A DNA stretch of 29,197 nt from positions 1 to 29,197 of IMG/VR virus record IMGVR_UViG_3300006079_000006. The stretch is one strand, 5' to 3'. The position numbers were made by a program, and so were the translations under genes. Of this stretch, positions 1-6,529 are shown piece after piece. The notes under the pieces were generated by a model. It made no database searches. It was not told the origin of the DNA and worked only from the letters and a program-made list of their open reading frames with translations. Numbering within the stretch: the first letter of the stretch is position 1; every line of letters starts with the position of its first letter. This stretch comes from a virus.

Positions 1-132
1 TACTGCAAGCGCAATAGAGCCAACGTAACGGAGCTTTCAGACTACTTTAACATAAGCCACAAAGACGCATTAAATGTCGTTAGGTGGGAAAAATTAAATC
101 CAGATTCAGAATTTAAAATCATAAAATTATGA
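1..132 (+). CDS. Partial small DNA-binding-like protein (C-terminal end)
   Basis: The frame is open from the first base and stops at TGA 130-132, giving the last 43 residues of a protein whose start lies left of the window. The visible part has a helix-turn-helix look: TELSDYFNISHKDALNVVRW could be the turn and recognition helix of a small DNA-binding protein. The stop overlaps the next start as ATGA (129-132), the same translational coupling seen between many genes here, which supports it being real. The fold is inferred from the pattern only; the family is not recognised. Confidence 0.5.
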   Translation, partial: YCKRNRANVTELSDYFNISHKDALNVVRWEKLNPDSEFKIIKL

Positions 133-347
133 GAACATTTTATTTGAATCTAATATTTGAGAATGAAGATTTAAACCTCTTTCATCAACAAAGGGAAGTA
201 GAAATCCAGTACGACCCCGAAAATACAGACGATGTAGAAATGTATTTAGATGGCGAAGATATAAGCCACTTACTGCATCATTATATGGAAGATGTATTCA
301 CAGGAATAATGAATGATAAATTATTAAAAAATAATAGGAATATTTAA
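129..347 (+). CDS. Hypothetical acidic protein, 72 aa
   Basis: This short acidic protein starts within the stop of the preceding frame (ATGA overlap), which fixes the start. It is rich in Asp and Glu with a lysine-rich last few residues, and shows no Cys cluster, signal peptide or membrane segment. I do not recognise a family. Its place in the early region, ahead of the SSB-like gene, suggests a small accessory protein expressed early in infection. Function unknown. Confidence 0.6.
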   Translation: MRTFYLNLIFENEDLNLFHQQREVEIQYDPENTDDVEMYLDGEDISHLLHHYMEDVFTGIMNDKLLKNNRNI

Positions 348-357
348 AATAAATTAA

Positions 358-365
358 TACATTTG
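358..365 (+). promoter_or_regulatory. Bacteroidetes-type -7 box (TACATTTG)
   Basis: The sequence TACATTTG fits TAnnTTTG, the -7 element of the primary sigma factor of Bacteroidetes. It lies in a short AT-rich gap 7 bases before the ATG at 373. No clear -33 TTTG partner is visible. It probably drives the small gene at 373 and the SSB-like gene. Confidence 0.5.
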
Positions 366-372
366 TAAAGTT

Positions 373-501
373 ATGAAACGAACAAAAGATATTTTCCTTG
401 AAGTCAGGGAAGAACAGCAACAAAAAGAGAAAGTAGCTGAAAGGGTACAAGCTACGAAAGTTTTAATGTACCTTAGAAACTGCGACAATGTCGCTAAATA
501 A
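373..501 (+). CDS. Hypothetical small protein, 42 aa
   Basis: A 42-residue, highly charged protein (MKRTKDIFLEVREEQQQKEK at the start) that is probably mostly helical and perhaps a coiled coil. It is preceded by a TAnnTTTG promoter box and ends 6 bases before the SSB-like gene. The last codons overlap a 13-base inverted repeat that recurs at 2564-2576 in a different reading frame. Family not recognised; the DNA-level repeat may matter more here than the peptide. Confidence 0.45.
   Translation: MKRTKDIFLEVREEQQQKEKVAERVQATKVLMYLRNCDNVAK
477..501. repeat. Inverted-repeat element, copy 1
   Basis: GCGAC-AAT-GTCGC (482-494) is a perfect 5-bp inverted repeat with a 3-base spacer. The surrounding 25 bases match 2559-2583 at 22 positions. 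Two of the three differences (486 and 490) are complementary, so symmetry is kept in both copies. It lies just upstream of the SSB-like gene and could be an operator or an RNA hairpin. Confidence 0.5.
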
Positions 502-507
502 TCAATT

Positions 508-1029
508 ATGAAAGCAAAAGTAACATCAGTACAAGCCAACGGAACTTGGGAGGGAAAGTTCGGATTAATGTATAAATATGAAGTCGCTATGGAATCAGGC
601 GAAGTTGGGGAATATTCAAGTTCAAAATATCAGGACAAAGATAGTCCAGACTTTCCTTTTAAAATAGGTGAAGAATCTGAATTTGAATTTCAAGGCGGAC
701 AATACCCTAAAATTAAACTACCGAAAAAGGATTTTAATAACGGTTTTAGTGGTGGTTATGGGAATAAAGATGACGTTCAGCTTATGATAGTTCGGCAGAG
801 TTCTTTAAAGTGTGCAACAGAAGTTCTAATTAACAACGTAGATAAAGTCAAAGCAGACGATATTATAAAACTTGCAGAACACTTTACTAAATGGGTAATG
901 AAAGTAGAACCAAAGCCAGAACCTAAAGCAGAGGTTAAACCAGTTGTACAACAACCAGTTCAACAACCAGTTGCAAAGCAACCAGTTGTACAAGAACCAT
1001 CTGAGCCAATTAACGATTTGCCATTTTAA
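508..1029 (+). CDS. Single-stranded DNA-binding protein (SSB-like)
   Basis: A 173-aa protein with a beta-rich N-terminal half of the kind expected for an OB-fold (about residues 1-75), then a probably helical segment to about 133, a Pro/Gln/Val-rich flexible linker (about 134-163) and an acidic tip ending NDLPF. A short acidic tip ending in Pro-Phe is the hallmark of SSB proteins, which use it to recruit replication and repair partners. It would coat ssDNA during phage replication, in keeping with the helicase, RadC-type and NinG genes downstream. Overall similarity to bacterial SSB is weak, so this is probably a phage-specific type. A terminator follows. Confidence 0.7.
   Translation: MKAKVTSVQANGTWEGKFGLMYKYEVAMESGEVGEYSSSKYQDKDSPDFPFKIGEESEFEFQGGQYPKIKLPKKDFNNGFSGGYGNKDDVQLMIVRQSSLKCATEVLINNVDKVKADDIIKLAEHFTKWVMKVEPKPEPKAEVKPVVQQPVQQPVAKQPVVQEPSEPINDLPF
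938..987 (+). repeat. Short direct repeats in the SSB linker
   Basis: AACCAGTT occurs four times, starting at 938, 953, 965 and 980 (spacing 15, 12 and 15 bases), and encodes a (Q/K)-P-V repeat in the linker before the acidic tip. Such repeats can expand or contract by slippage without changing the frame. Confidence 0.7.
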
Positions 1030-1036
1030 TATTAAT

Positions 1037-1066
1037 AAAGGGGGTGTACAAGTTGCACCCCTTTTT
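1037..1066 (+). terminator. Rho-independent terminator after the SSB-like gene
   Basis: GGGGTG (1041-1046) pairs with CACCCC (1056-1061) across a 9-base loop. The stem is extended by a G-U pair and A-T pairs (1037-1040 with 1062-1065), and five Ts follow the C run. It sits in the gap between the SSB-like and Gp157-like genes. A GGGTG/CACCC stem with T-run recurs at 24934-24965. Confidence 0.75.
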
Positions 1067-1080
1067 AAAAACAAACAATT

Positions 1081-1563
1081 ATGAAAACACTATACGAAAT
1101 AAAAGACGATTATTTAACGCTTGTAAGCCAAATAGAAGACGCTGAGGGCGAGATTACACCAGAAATGGATGAAGCATTAACGCTGAACGAAAAGACGTTA
1201 AAAGCGAAGTCTGGAAATTACATTGAATTTATCGGTTCAAGGGAAAGCTTGACAGATAGAATAGACGGAGAAATAAAACGTCTGCAAGCTATGAAGACAA
1301 GAGAGAAAAAGCTGATAGATCTTCTAAAATCTAAGTTAGTTGAGGCGGTGGGAATGTTTGGCGATATTGAACTTGGTTTAAAGACCATAACTACACGCAA
1401 AAGCCAAGCCGTAGAATGTAATCTGGAAGATTTAAGCAAAGAATTCAAGGCGATAGTAGTATCTGAATATCCAGATAAAAATAAGATAAAGAAAGCTATT
1501 AAATCTGGCGAAGAAGTAAGGGGTGCAAGCTTAGTAGACAAATTTAATTTTAGACTAAAATGA
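1081..1563 (+). CDS. Siphovirus Gp157-like protein
   Basis: A 160-aa helical protein. Residues about 1-90 form a long coiled-coil-like helix pair rich in Glu and Lys, followed by a small basic C-terminal domain with SEYPDKNKIKKAIKSGEEVRG. This matches the layout of the Siphovirus Gp157 family, commonly found beside phage recombination and SSB genes, whose exact biochemical role is not settled. The start is supported by an A-rich leader (AAAAACAAACAATTATG) after the upstream terminator. It overlaps the next gene by ATGA. The family call is from overall pattern only. Confidence 0.6.
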   Translation: MKTLYEIKDDYLTLVSQIEDAEGEITPEMDEALTLNEKTLKAKSGNYIEFIGSRESLTDRIDGEIKRLQAMKTREKKLIDLLKSKLVEAVGMFGDIELGLKTITTRKSQAVECNLEDLSKEFKAIVVSEYPDKNKIKKAIKSGEEVRGASLVDKFNFRLK

Positions 1564-1694
1564 ACAAGAAAGAAATAGCAAATTATATACAATTACGTTG
1601 TAGTGGAAGAAACCAATCGTCTCATTTTACACTAGAGAAATTCTGGGAAGAAATGGTAGAACTGTCTGATGAATTACATAACGAACTAAACTAA
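1560..1694 (+). CDS. Hypothetical small protein, 44 aa
   Basis: This starts in the stop of the Gp157-like gene (ATGA at 1560-1563) and encodes 44 residues with an acidic, helical second half (FWEEMVELSDELHNELN). Only the coupling to its neighbour supports translation. Family unknown; probably a small accessory replication-region protein. Confidence 0.5.
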   Translation: MNKKEIANYIQLRCSGRNQSSHFTLEKFWEEMVELSDELHNELN

Positions 1695-1704
1695 AACAAT
1701 AGAT

Positions 1705-1944
1705 ATGAAAATAAAAGAATTAATTGAAAAACTATTACCAATAAATAGCGGTTCGACTTTCACTGAAAAGGGACAGTTCATACAACATCATTATGATTTA
1801 GATATGAGCGATATAATTGAAATCGTAGAAAAATGTACTAATCAAAGAGTGATTGATGAGTTAGAAATATTGCTTAGTTTGTCCTTTAATAATGGAGATT
1901 TGGCAGTTGATTTAACTAATAGAATCAAAGAACTAAAACAATAA
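1705..1944 (+). CDS. Hypothetical protein, 79 aa
   Basis: A 79-aa acidic protein, probably all-helical (IIEIVEKCTNQRVIDELEILLSLSFNNGD is split here by loop residues), preceded by an A-rich leader (CTAAAACAATAGATATG). No metal-binding motif or membrane segment. Not recognised. It lies among small early genes and is followed 3 bases later by a zinc-ribbon protein, so it is probably co-transcribed. Confidence 0.55.
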   Translation: MKIKELIEKLLPINSGSTFTEKGQFIQHHYDLDMSDIIEIVEKCTNQRVIDELEILLSLSFNNGDLAVDLTNRIKELKQ

Positions 1945-1947
1945 GAT

Positions 1948-2127
1948 ATGACCTGCATATATTGTTCAAAGAAATTAAAAGGCGACCAGTCGAAATGGTG
2001 CAGTACGGAATGTTCTGCAAAAGGCAACCATATAGCCAAGATGGTAGATTCTGGTAGAGGACATAAGCGGATCTATACGGACGAAGAAAAAGCCACTTTT
2101 CAGAAGATTAAAGATTACTTGTTATGA
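1948..2127 (+). CDS. Small zinc-ribbon-like protein, 59 aa
   Basis: The N-terminus carries two Cys pairs, CIYC (Cys3 and Cys6) and WCSTEC (Cys18 and Cys22), the spacing expected for one structural zinc site, followed by a basic stretch (SGRGHKRIY). This suggests a small nucleic-acid-binding or adaptor protein. The stop overlaps the next start as ATGA (2124-2127), which supports the reading frame. The function is not recognised. Confidence 0.6.
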   Translation: MTCIYCSKKLKGDQSKWCSTECSAKGNHIAKMVDSGRGHKRIYTDEEKATFQKIKDYLL

Positions 2128-2543
2128 AAATACAGATGCACAAAAGTTTAGGCGGTCTAAGACCTATGAATTCAGAGGATGAAGAAATATTGAAATCTTT
2201 GCCGAGAGACTGGCAGGGCGAAGTAACTTTAAAACACCCTCGTAACTACGAATTTCACAAGAAATATTTTGCATTGATTAAGCTTGGCTTTGAGAACCAG
2301 GAGAGGTATAAGAACAAAGACCACTATCGAAAAGTTATGCAAATGAAAGCTGGCTATTACGATACCATAGAAACCGACAAGGGCACAGTCTGGCTGCCTT
2401 TAAGCATATCTTTTGGTGCTATGGAAGCAGACGAATTTACAGACCTTTATTCTAAAGTTTTGTATGAAATTAGTTTGGATTTGGGATTGAGTTTTAAAGA
2501 CTTAGACACAGAAGTACAAGCAGAATTAAATGGGTTTTATTAA
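2124..2543 (+). CDS. DUF1367-like phage protein
   Basis: A 139-aa protein with the pattern of the DUF1367 family: a short N-terminal strand (MKIQMHKSLGGLRPM), then LPRDWQGEVTLKHPRNYEFH and KKYFALIKLGFENQ. The R-x-x-x-F-H-K-K-[YF]-F-A-L-[IL] block is the family signature. DUF1367 proteins are common in phage replication and recombination regions, but their activity is not established. The start is coupled to the zinc-ribbon gene (ATGA) and the stop to the next gene (TAATG). Confidence 0.65.
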   Translation: MKIQMHKSLGGLRPMNSEDEEILKSLPRDWQGEVTLKHPRNYEFHKKYFALIKLGFENQERYKNKDHYRKVMQMKAGYYDTIETDKGTVWLPLSISFGAMEADEFTDLYSKVLYEISLDLGLSFKDLDTEVQAELNGFY

Positions 2544-2680
2544 TGAAAGAACTAATTAAAACTGCGATAATATCGCTAAAGAAAATAAACAATTTATTCA
2601 ACAGAAAATTTGGATGGTTTTTTACGAATGGAAGAAAGCAAAATAATGTTGAACGAGAAATTGAAAATTATGATTTATAA
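2543..2680 (+). CDS. Hypothetical small basic protein, 45 aa
   Basis: A 45-residue basic protein with an N-terminal amphipathic helix (MKELIKTAIISLKKINNLFN) and an aromatic centre (KFGWFFTNG). The start overlaps the upstream stop (TAATG), and the end overlaps the next gene by 11 bases. An inverted repeat shared with 477-501 lies inside codons 7-12. Function unknown. Confidence 0.45.
   Translation: MKELIKTAIISLKKINNLFNRKFGWFFTNGRKQNNVEREIENYDL
2559..2583. repeat. Inverted-repeat element, copy 2
   Basis: GCGAT-AAT-ATCGC (2564-2576) is a perfect 5-bp inverted repeat, matching the element at 477-501 at 22 of 25 bases. Here it is read in another codon phase, so protein conservation in the annotated frames does not explain the match. 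Confidence 0.5.
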
Positions 2681-2807
2681 TATAAAAAAATATTCTGAAA
2701 AAATAGGTTTAACACGGCAAAGGGTGTACCAGCTAATCAAAGCAAAACGGCTGCCAAAGGGTGCTAAAAGCATTGAGATTGACGGCAAAGTCTTTGTTGA
2801 GTGTTAA
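2670..2807 (+). CDS. Small helix-turn-helix protein, 45 aa
   Basis: The core YSEKIGLTRQRVYQLIKAKR is a textbook helix-turn-helix of the excisionase/MerR-like type, followed by a short wing ending KVFVEC. The ATG at 2670 is preferred over the in-frame ATG at 2610, which would overlap the previous gene by 71 bases and add sequence that does not look like part of the domain. It probably acts as a small DNA-binding regulator or architectural factor. It closely resembles the next gene in layout (HTH, then V-K/E-I-D-G-x-V-F-[IV]). Confidence 0.65.
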   Translation: MIYNIKKYSEKIGLTRQRVYQLIKAKRLPKGAKSIEIDGKVFVEC

Positions 2808-2849
2808 TAACTTTAAGAAAATAAAAGTTTAAAATATTAAATTAATTTA

Positions 2850-2858
2850 TATATTTGC
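2850..2858 (+). promoter_or_regulatory. Bacteroidetes-type -7 box (TATATTTGC)
   Basis: TATATTTGC is an exact match to TAnnTTTGC, in an AT-rich gap and only 3 bases before the ATG at 2862. Transcription would start at or next to the start codon, suggesting a leaderless or nearly leaderless message. No clear -33 TTTG is visible. Confidence 0.6.
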
Positions 2859-2861
2859 AAT

Positions 2862-3014
2862 ATGGAATCTTTAAAGATTGACAAGACAAGATTAAAAACA
2901 ATTAAGACCTATGCAGAAAGCAGAGGTTTAACAGTTCAAGGAGTATATAAGATGGTTAAAGAAGATCGAGTACCGACAGTTAAAATTGACGGTGTTGTGT
3001 TTATAAAGATTTAA
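2862..3014 (+). CDS. Small helix-turn-helix protein, 50 aa
   Basis: A second small HTH protein: TYAESRGLTVQGVYKMVKED is the helix-turn-helix and VPTVKIDGVVFIKI the C-terminal hairpin. It parallels the protein just upstream (KSIEIDGKVFVEC), so the two probably share an origin. It has its own TAnnTTTGC promoter box 3 bases upstream, unlike its neighbours, which suggests separate regulation. It is probably a small transcriptional regulator or excisionase-like factor; the target is unknown. Confidence 0.65.
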   Translation: MESLKIDKTRLKTIKTYAESRGLTVQGVYKMVKEDRVPTVKIDGVVFIKI

Positions 3015-3048
3015 TTTTTTTTGTCTATAAAATTTAAAAACTTAAACA

Positions 3049-3855
3049 ATGAAATATTTTCTACACGATACCAACTCATTCCAAGATGAAAAAATAACTG
3101 AACTATATATAGAGTTCGGTTACGAGGGTTTGGGATTGTTTTATACGGTTCTTGAAAAGTTGGCTATGCAAGAAAAGCCGATAAAAACAAAAGTCCTTAA
3201 ATCGCAACTAAAAGTCGGTAAAAGATTAGAAAAATGCTGGTCTTTTATGGAAGAAATAGAACTTTTTTCAACAAAAAATGGTGAAACTTTCAATGAAAAA
3301 CTACTACTTTATAGTGAAAAGTACCAAGTAAAAAAACAAAAAAACAAAGAACGTATTTCTCAATGGCGTGAAAATCAAGAAGTTACAAAAAATGTAATAC
3401 ATTACGAAAATGTTCGTAACACCCCTAAATTAAAGAAAAGTAAAGAAAAGAAAAGTAAAGGTACTTTAGTTGCTAAAGCAACGACAACAACATTTTCTTT
3501 ATGTAAAGATCTTTTCCTTAAACACTATTTAACTAATGAGACCACGGCGTACTACTTCACGCCGAAATGTGCTGGAAATCTTAAACAACTAATTAAAAAG
3601 ATTGAGTTCAAAATGACAGAATCAGGACAACAAAATGAACCTGAGAAAGTAGCATCAGGATTCAAAATATTTATAGAAGCAATAAATGACAAATGGATAT
3701 TAAATAATTTATCAATACCTAATATTAACTCTAAATTCAATGAAATATATGGAAAACTCAAAACTAATAAAAACGAAATCTTGTCAGTTGAAGACTATGC
3801 AAATCAAACAATTAGTACCCTTATTAATGAGGGCACGATTAACGAGACTAAATAA
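3049..3855 (+). CDS. DUF4373-type replication protein
   Basis: A 268-aa protein. The N-terminus (MKYFLHDTNSFQDEKITELY, followed by GYEGLGLFYTVLEKL) matches the Lin1244/Lin1753-like (DUF4373) domain, found at the start of phage replication initiation proteins. A basic linker follows (about 100-145, including KLKKSKEKKSKG), then a C-terminal helical domain. Its place just before the helicase suggests a role in origin binding or helicase loading; that is inference from position. The start has the A-rich leader TTTAAAAACTTAAACAATG. Confidence 0.65.
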   Translation: MKYFLHDTNSFQDEKITELYIEFGYEGLGLFYTVLEKLAMQEKPIKTKVLKSQLKVGKRLEKCWSFMEEIELFSTKNGETFNEKLLLYSEKYQVKKQKNKERISQWRENQEVTKNVIHYENVRNTPKLKKSKEKKSKGTLVAKATTTTFSLCKDLFLKHYLTNETTAYYFTPKCAGNLKQLIKKIEFKMTESGQQNEPEKVASGFKIFIEAINDKWILNNLSIPNINSKFNEIYGKLKTNKNEILSVEDYANQTISTLINEGTINETK

Positions 3856-4069
3856 CTTTGATATTCTAACATCTACTGACTGGTTATATCTTGCTAATGA
3901 GATTAAAAAAGACTTTCCAGACATAGATATTATAGAAGCTGAAAAGATAGTTGATAAAGGGGTGAAGGGATTTTACAAGGATTCAAATATGCCGTTAAAT
4001 TTCACCAAAGTTTATCAATGGTTCTATAAAAATAAAACTAAAAACTTAAATTATTCTGTAATAGTATGA
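3827..4069 (+). CDS. Hypothetical protein, possible helicase-loading partner
   Basis: An 80-aa acidic/aromatic protein lying between the DUF4373-type protein and the helicase, overlapping the first by 29 bases and the second by ATGA (4066-4069). An in-frame ATG at 3740 would give 109 aa but would lie mostly inside the upstream gene, so 3827 is preferred. The body (TDWLYLANEIKKDFPDIDII) looks helical, and no known motif is visible. A role in loading the helicase is a guess from position only. Confidence 0.5.
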   Translation: MRARLTRLNNFDILTSTDWLYLANEIKKDFPDIDIIEAEKIVDKGVKGFYKDSNMPLNFTKVYQWFYKNKTKNLNYSVIV

Positions 4070-4941
4070 TCTGGAAAACACCAAATAACGTAAAAGACGA
4101 ACTTTTACAAATCTATCAAAAAGGACTGCCGAGAGGTCAGGAAGTAGGCTGGAATTGGGAAAAGCATTACACTTGTTTAAAAGGCACTACGACGTACTGG
4201 GGGGGGTTGAGTTCACACGGAAAGTCTTATATGCTATTTAATGTGCTTAGAAATCTAACAAATAAATACGGATGGAAGCACGCAATTTTCAGTCCTGAAA
4301 TGGATAGTGCCGATAGAATCTTAGCACGCCTTATTCATATTCATTCAGGCGAAGAAATGAACGTAAATCATATGTCTGAATTAAACTTTTATCGATGGAC
4401 TTCAGAGCTTGAAGATTCTTACAGAATATTAGAACTTCAAGACAATGAGCTGACCTTAGATTCATTTATAATAGCGATTAAAGAATTAATGAATAATGAA
4501 GACGTAGATACCATTACCTTAGACCCATTCAATGAGCTAAGACATAACTTTTCTGAGCACGGTGGTAGAGAAGATAAATACTTAGAAGAACGCTTAACAG
4601 AGATACGCAGAATAGCACAAGAATACAACGTACATATTAACATAGTAGCACACGCAAGGAGCGATAAATCAGGGCAAAGGGGCACACACCCTAAACCCCC
4701 AAGTATGTACGAATTCTCAGGCGGTGAAGCGTTCGCAAATAAGGCAATGAATGTTATCTGTGTTTACAGACCTTTAGAACACGAGGGGCTGATGTTTCCA
4801 AAACACAATAAAACAGAAGTATATTTCCAGAAGATCAAACCCCAAGAAGTCGGAGAACGTGGAATGTTAGAAATGTTTTATGACAAGCAACAAGCTCAAT
4901 TCTACTATATCAATAATATGAACCAAAAAATATATTCATAA
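4066..4941 (+). CDS. DnaB-like replicative helicase (RecA-fold ATPase)
   Basis: A 291-aa RecA-fold ATPase. Walker A is GLSSHGKS (residues 47-54), followed by a DnaB-like FSPEM motif (75-79), a Walker B-like TITLDP with Asp153, and a sensor/H3-like region VAHARSDKSG (194-203). The later EFSGGEAFANKAMNVICVYR fits DnaB motif H4. DnaB proteins are usually over 400 aa with an N-terminal domain; this has only the ATPase part, as in some phage helicases. It would unwind the fork with the DUF4373-type protein and SSB. A run of eight Gs (4199-4206) encodes the Gly-Gly just before Walker A. Confidence 0.8.
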   Translation: MIWKTPNNVKDELLQIYQKGLPRGQEVGWNWEKHYTCLKGTTTYWGGLSSHGKSYMLFNVLRNLTNKYGWKHAIFSPEMDSADRILARLIHIHSGEEMNVNHMSELNFYRWTSELEDSYRILELQDNELTLDSFIIAIKELMNNEDVDTITLDPFNELRHNFSEHGGREDKYLEERLTEIRRIAQEYNVHINIVAHARSDKSGQRGTHPKPPSMYEFSGGEAFANKAMNVICVYRPLEHEGLMFPKHNKTEVYFQKIKPQEVGERGMLEMFYDKQQAQFYYINNMNQKIYS

Positions 4942-5189
4942 TGGAAAAATTTTACTACAAAAAAATTGAGAAATGTCATCAGTTAGAAAGTTTAATTGGG
5001 GATTTAGAAATACGACTTAAAGCATTGAAAGGCGACAAAGTAGCTATTGAAGTCCTAAAAGAGCCAATAGAAGACAAAGTAACATTATTAAAGCAACACA
5101 TCCATAATCTATATGATGTACACAAGTACATTAATCAGTTCTTTGAAGTGTGGGTAAAAGATAATCAGAACAAAAAAACAATATGTTAA
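4941..5189 (+). CDS. Hypothetical coiled-coil protein, 82 aa
   Basis: An 82-aa protein whose start overlaps the helicase stop by one base (TAATG). It is mainly a coiled-coil-like helix with leucine/isoleucine spacing (LESLIGDLEIRLKALKGDKV), ending in a basic tail. The family is not recognised. Coupling to the helicase gene hints at a replication accessory role, which is inference only. Confidence 0.55.
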   Translation: MEKFYYKKIEKCHQLESLIGDLEIRLKALKGDKVAIEVLKEPIEDKVTLLKQHIHNLYDVHKYINQFFEVWVKDNQNKKTIC

Positions 5190-5251
5190 AAAAATAATTT
5201 AAAAAAAGTTTGGTTATTAAAAAATTTGAAACAACAACTAAAACAACAATT

Positions 5252-5443
5252 ATGACACAAAACGAAAATATATTAAATCATTTAAAAAAAGGCAATAAGA
5301 TAACGCCTTTAGAAGCTTTAAACTTGTTCGGATGCTTTAGGTTATCTGCAAGGATTCACGACCTTAGAGACTTAGGTAACGACATTAAAGCAATGAGAAT
5401 CACAAAAGGAAATAAGAACTTTTGTCAATATTCTTTGATATGA
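5252..5443 (+). CDS. Helix-turn-helix protein (HTH_39-like), 63 aa
   Basis: The sequence ILNHLKKGNKITPLEALNLF followed by SARIHDLRDLGNDI matches the small phage winged-helix type HTH_39, in which the second part is the recognition helix. The ATG at 5252 is preferred because it follows an A-rich leader (AAAACAACAATTATG); an upstream non-ATG extension to 5210 would read through that leader. It overlaps the RadC-type gene by ATGA. It is probably a small DNA-binding regulator. Confidence 0.65.
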   Translation: MTQNENILNHLKKGNKITPLEALNLFGCFRLSARIHDLRDLGNDIKAMRITKGNKNFCQYSLI

Positions 5444-5865
5444 ATGAAATAGAAATAAAATATCAAAAAAAGGTTAAGAACAGACCCAAAATAACATCTT
5501 CAAAAGATGCTTATAGCTTTCTTAAAGACTTGTATAACGAAAATGAAAAGGACTATTTGGAAGAAAGTTTTTTACTTTTATTGAATCGTAGAAACGGAAT
5601 AATAGGTTGGAGAAAGCTAAGCTCAGGGGGAACGTCTGGTTGCATTATAGACCCGAAGTTAGTATTTACAATAGCTTTAAAAACTGGCGCAAGTGGAATC
5701 ATATTAAGCCATAACCACCCATCAGGAAACACTGAACCAAGTAATTCAGATAAAAAAATAACAAGACAATTAGCGGATGCTGGGAAGTTGTTAGGCATAC
5801 CAGTATTAGATCATATAATTATCGGAGACGGCTATCGGTCTATGGCTGATGAATGTGAAATGTAA
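5440..5865 (+). CDS. radC: RadC-type JAMM-domain protein
   Basis: A 141-aa protein with the RadC/MPN signature: Glu42 followed by a hydrophobic strand (EESFLLLLNRRNGII), and the metal motif SHNHPSGNTEPSNSD with His91, His93 and Asp104. Chromosomal RadC proteins are about 220 aa and carry an N-terminal helix-hairpin-helix region; this lacks it, as is common for RadC copies on phages and mobile elements. The zinc ligands and the catalytic Glu are intact. The family's biochemical function remains uncertain despite its historical DNA-repair name. The start at 5440 (ATGA overlap) is preferred over the frame's extension to 5422. Confidence 0.8.
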   Translation: MNEIEIKYQKKVKNRPKITSSKDAYSFLKDLYNENEKDYLEESFLLLLNRRNGIIGWRKLSSGGTSGCIIDPKLVFTIALKTGASGIILSHNHPSGNTEPSNSDKKITRQLADAGKLLGIPVLDHIIIGDGYRSMADECEM

Positions 5866-5874
5866 AGAATTTAC

Positions 5875-5883
5875 TATGTTTGC
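5875..5883 (+). promoter_or_regulatory. Bacteroidetes-type -7 box (TATGTTTGC)
   Basis: TATGTTTGC matches TAnnTTTGC and ends 2 bases before the ATG of the NinG-like gene at 5886, so the transcript would begin at about the start codon. It sits in the short gap after the RadC-type gene. Confidence 0.55.
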
Positions 5884-5885
5884 AA

Positions 5886-6509
5886 ATGCGTTGTAAACTA
5901 TGCAAATCTAAATTCTTACCTAAAGTCTTTTTACAAAAATATTGCCTTGAAAATTCAGAATGTATAAAAGCTGAATTAAACTACAAAAAAGCAAAGCAAG
6001 AAACCACCAGAAAAAAGGAATGGAACAAAGAAAAAAAGGCAAAGATGCCTGTACTTTATCCAAGAAAATACAAGAACCTTTTGCAGAACGAAATAAACAA
6101 GTTAGCACGTAATATTGACACAAAATTAGGTTATCTTTGTATAGATTGCGGACTTGAATACGGCAAACAAGCAGACGGCAGCCACTTTCACAACGTGCAA
6201 GGAAATGAGAATATCAGATTTAATCTTCACAATATACACAAATCCAGAAGCGACTGCAACCAGTTTCACGGCGGAAGAAAAAGACTTTATGCAGAGGGAT
6301 TAGAAAAGCGATATTCAAAAAAATATCTTGGGTATGTAGATTTTGAAATGCGAAAACAGTACAAGACTATAAAGCTAAACTCAGTAGAAATAGCAGAAAA
6401 ATTAGCAATAGTAAGAAAGCTAAATAGGGACTTTGAAACCTTTGAAATTAAAGACGGAATAAAAGCACGTAATATGTTTAATTCAATAATCGGTATTTAC
6501 ACTATTTAA
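5886..6509 (+). CDS. NinG-like recombination protein
   Basis: A 207-aa protein with an N-terminal Cys cluster (Cys3, Cys6, Cys20, Cys26), a basic helical middle and a C-terminal nuclease-like zinc region: CIDCG (Cys85, Cys88), SHFHNVQGNENIRFNLHNIH (His100, His102) and CNQFHGG (Cys124, His128). This order is that of phage lambda NinG (Rap), which acts on Holliday-junction and D-loop intermediates. The ATG at 5886 is used; a TTG at 5880 would lie inside the promoter box. It follows radC, so this part may handle recombination of replicating phage DNA. Confidence 0.75.
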   Translation: MRCKLCKSKFLPKVFLQKYCLENSECIKAELNYKKAKQETTRKKEWNKEKKAKMPVLYPRKYKNLLQNEINKLARNIDTKLGYLCIDCGLEYGKQADGSHFHNVQGNENIRFNLHNIHKSRSDCNQFHGGRKRLYAEGLEKRYSKKYLGYVDFEMRKQYKTIKLNSVEIAEKLAIVRKLNRDFETFEIKDGIKARNMFNSIIGIYTI

Positions 6510-6517
6510 TAAATTAC

Positions 6518-6526
6518 TACCTTTGC
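6518..6526 (+). promoter_or_regulatory. Bacteroidetes-type -7 box (TACCTTTGC)
   Basis: TACCTTTGC matches TAnnTTTGC and ends 3 bases before the ATG at 6530. It is placed to start the transcript of the modification island (ParB-like, DpdA-like, methyltransferase), again with almost no leader. Confidence 0.6.
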
Positions 6527-6529
6527 AAA

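Noticed and set aside
2560-2646. Alternative frame reading NCDNIAKENKQFIQQKIW
   Set aside because: It resembles the end of the 373-501 peptide, but a stop codon lies directly upstream and no start codon is available. The 2543-2680 frame is better supported by TAATG coupling.
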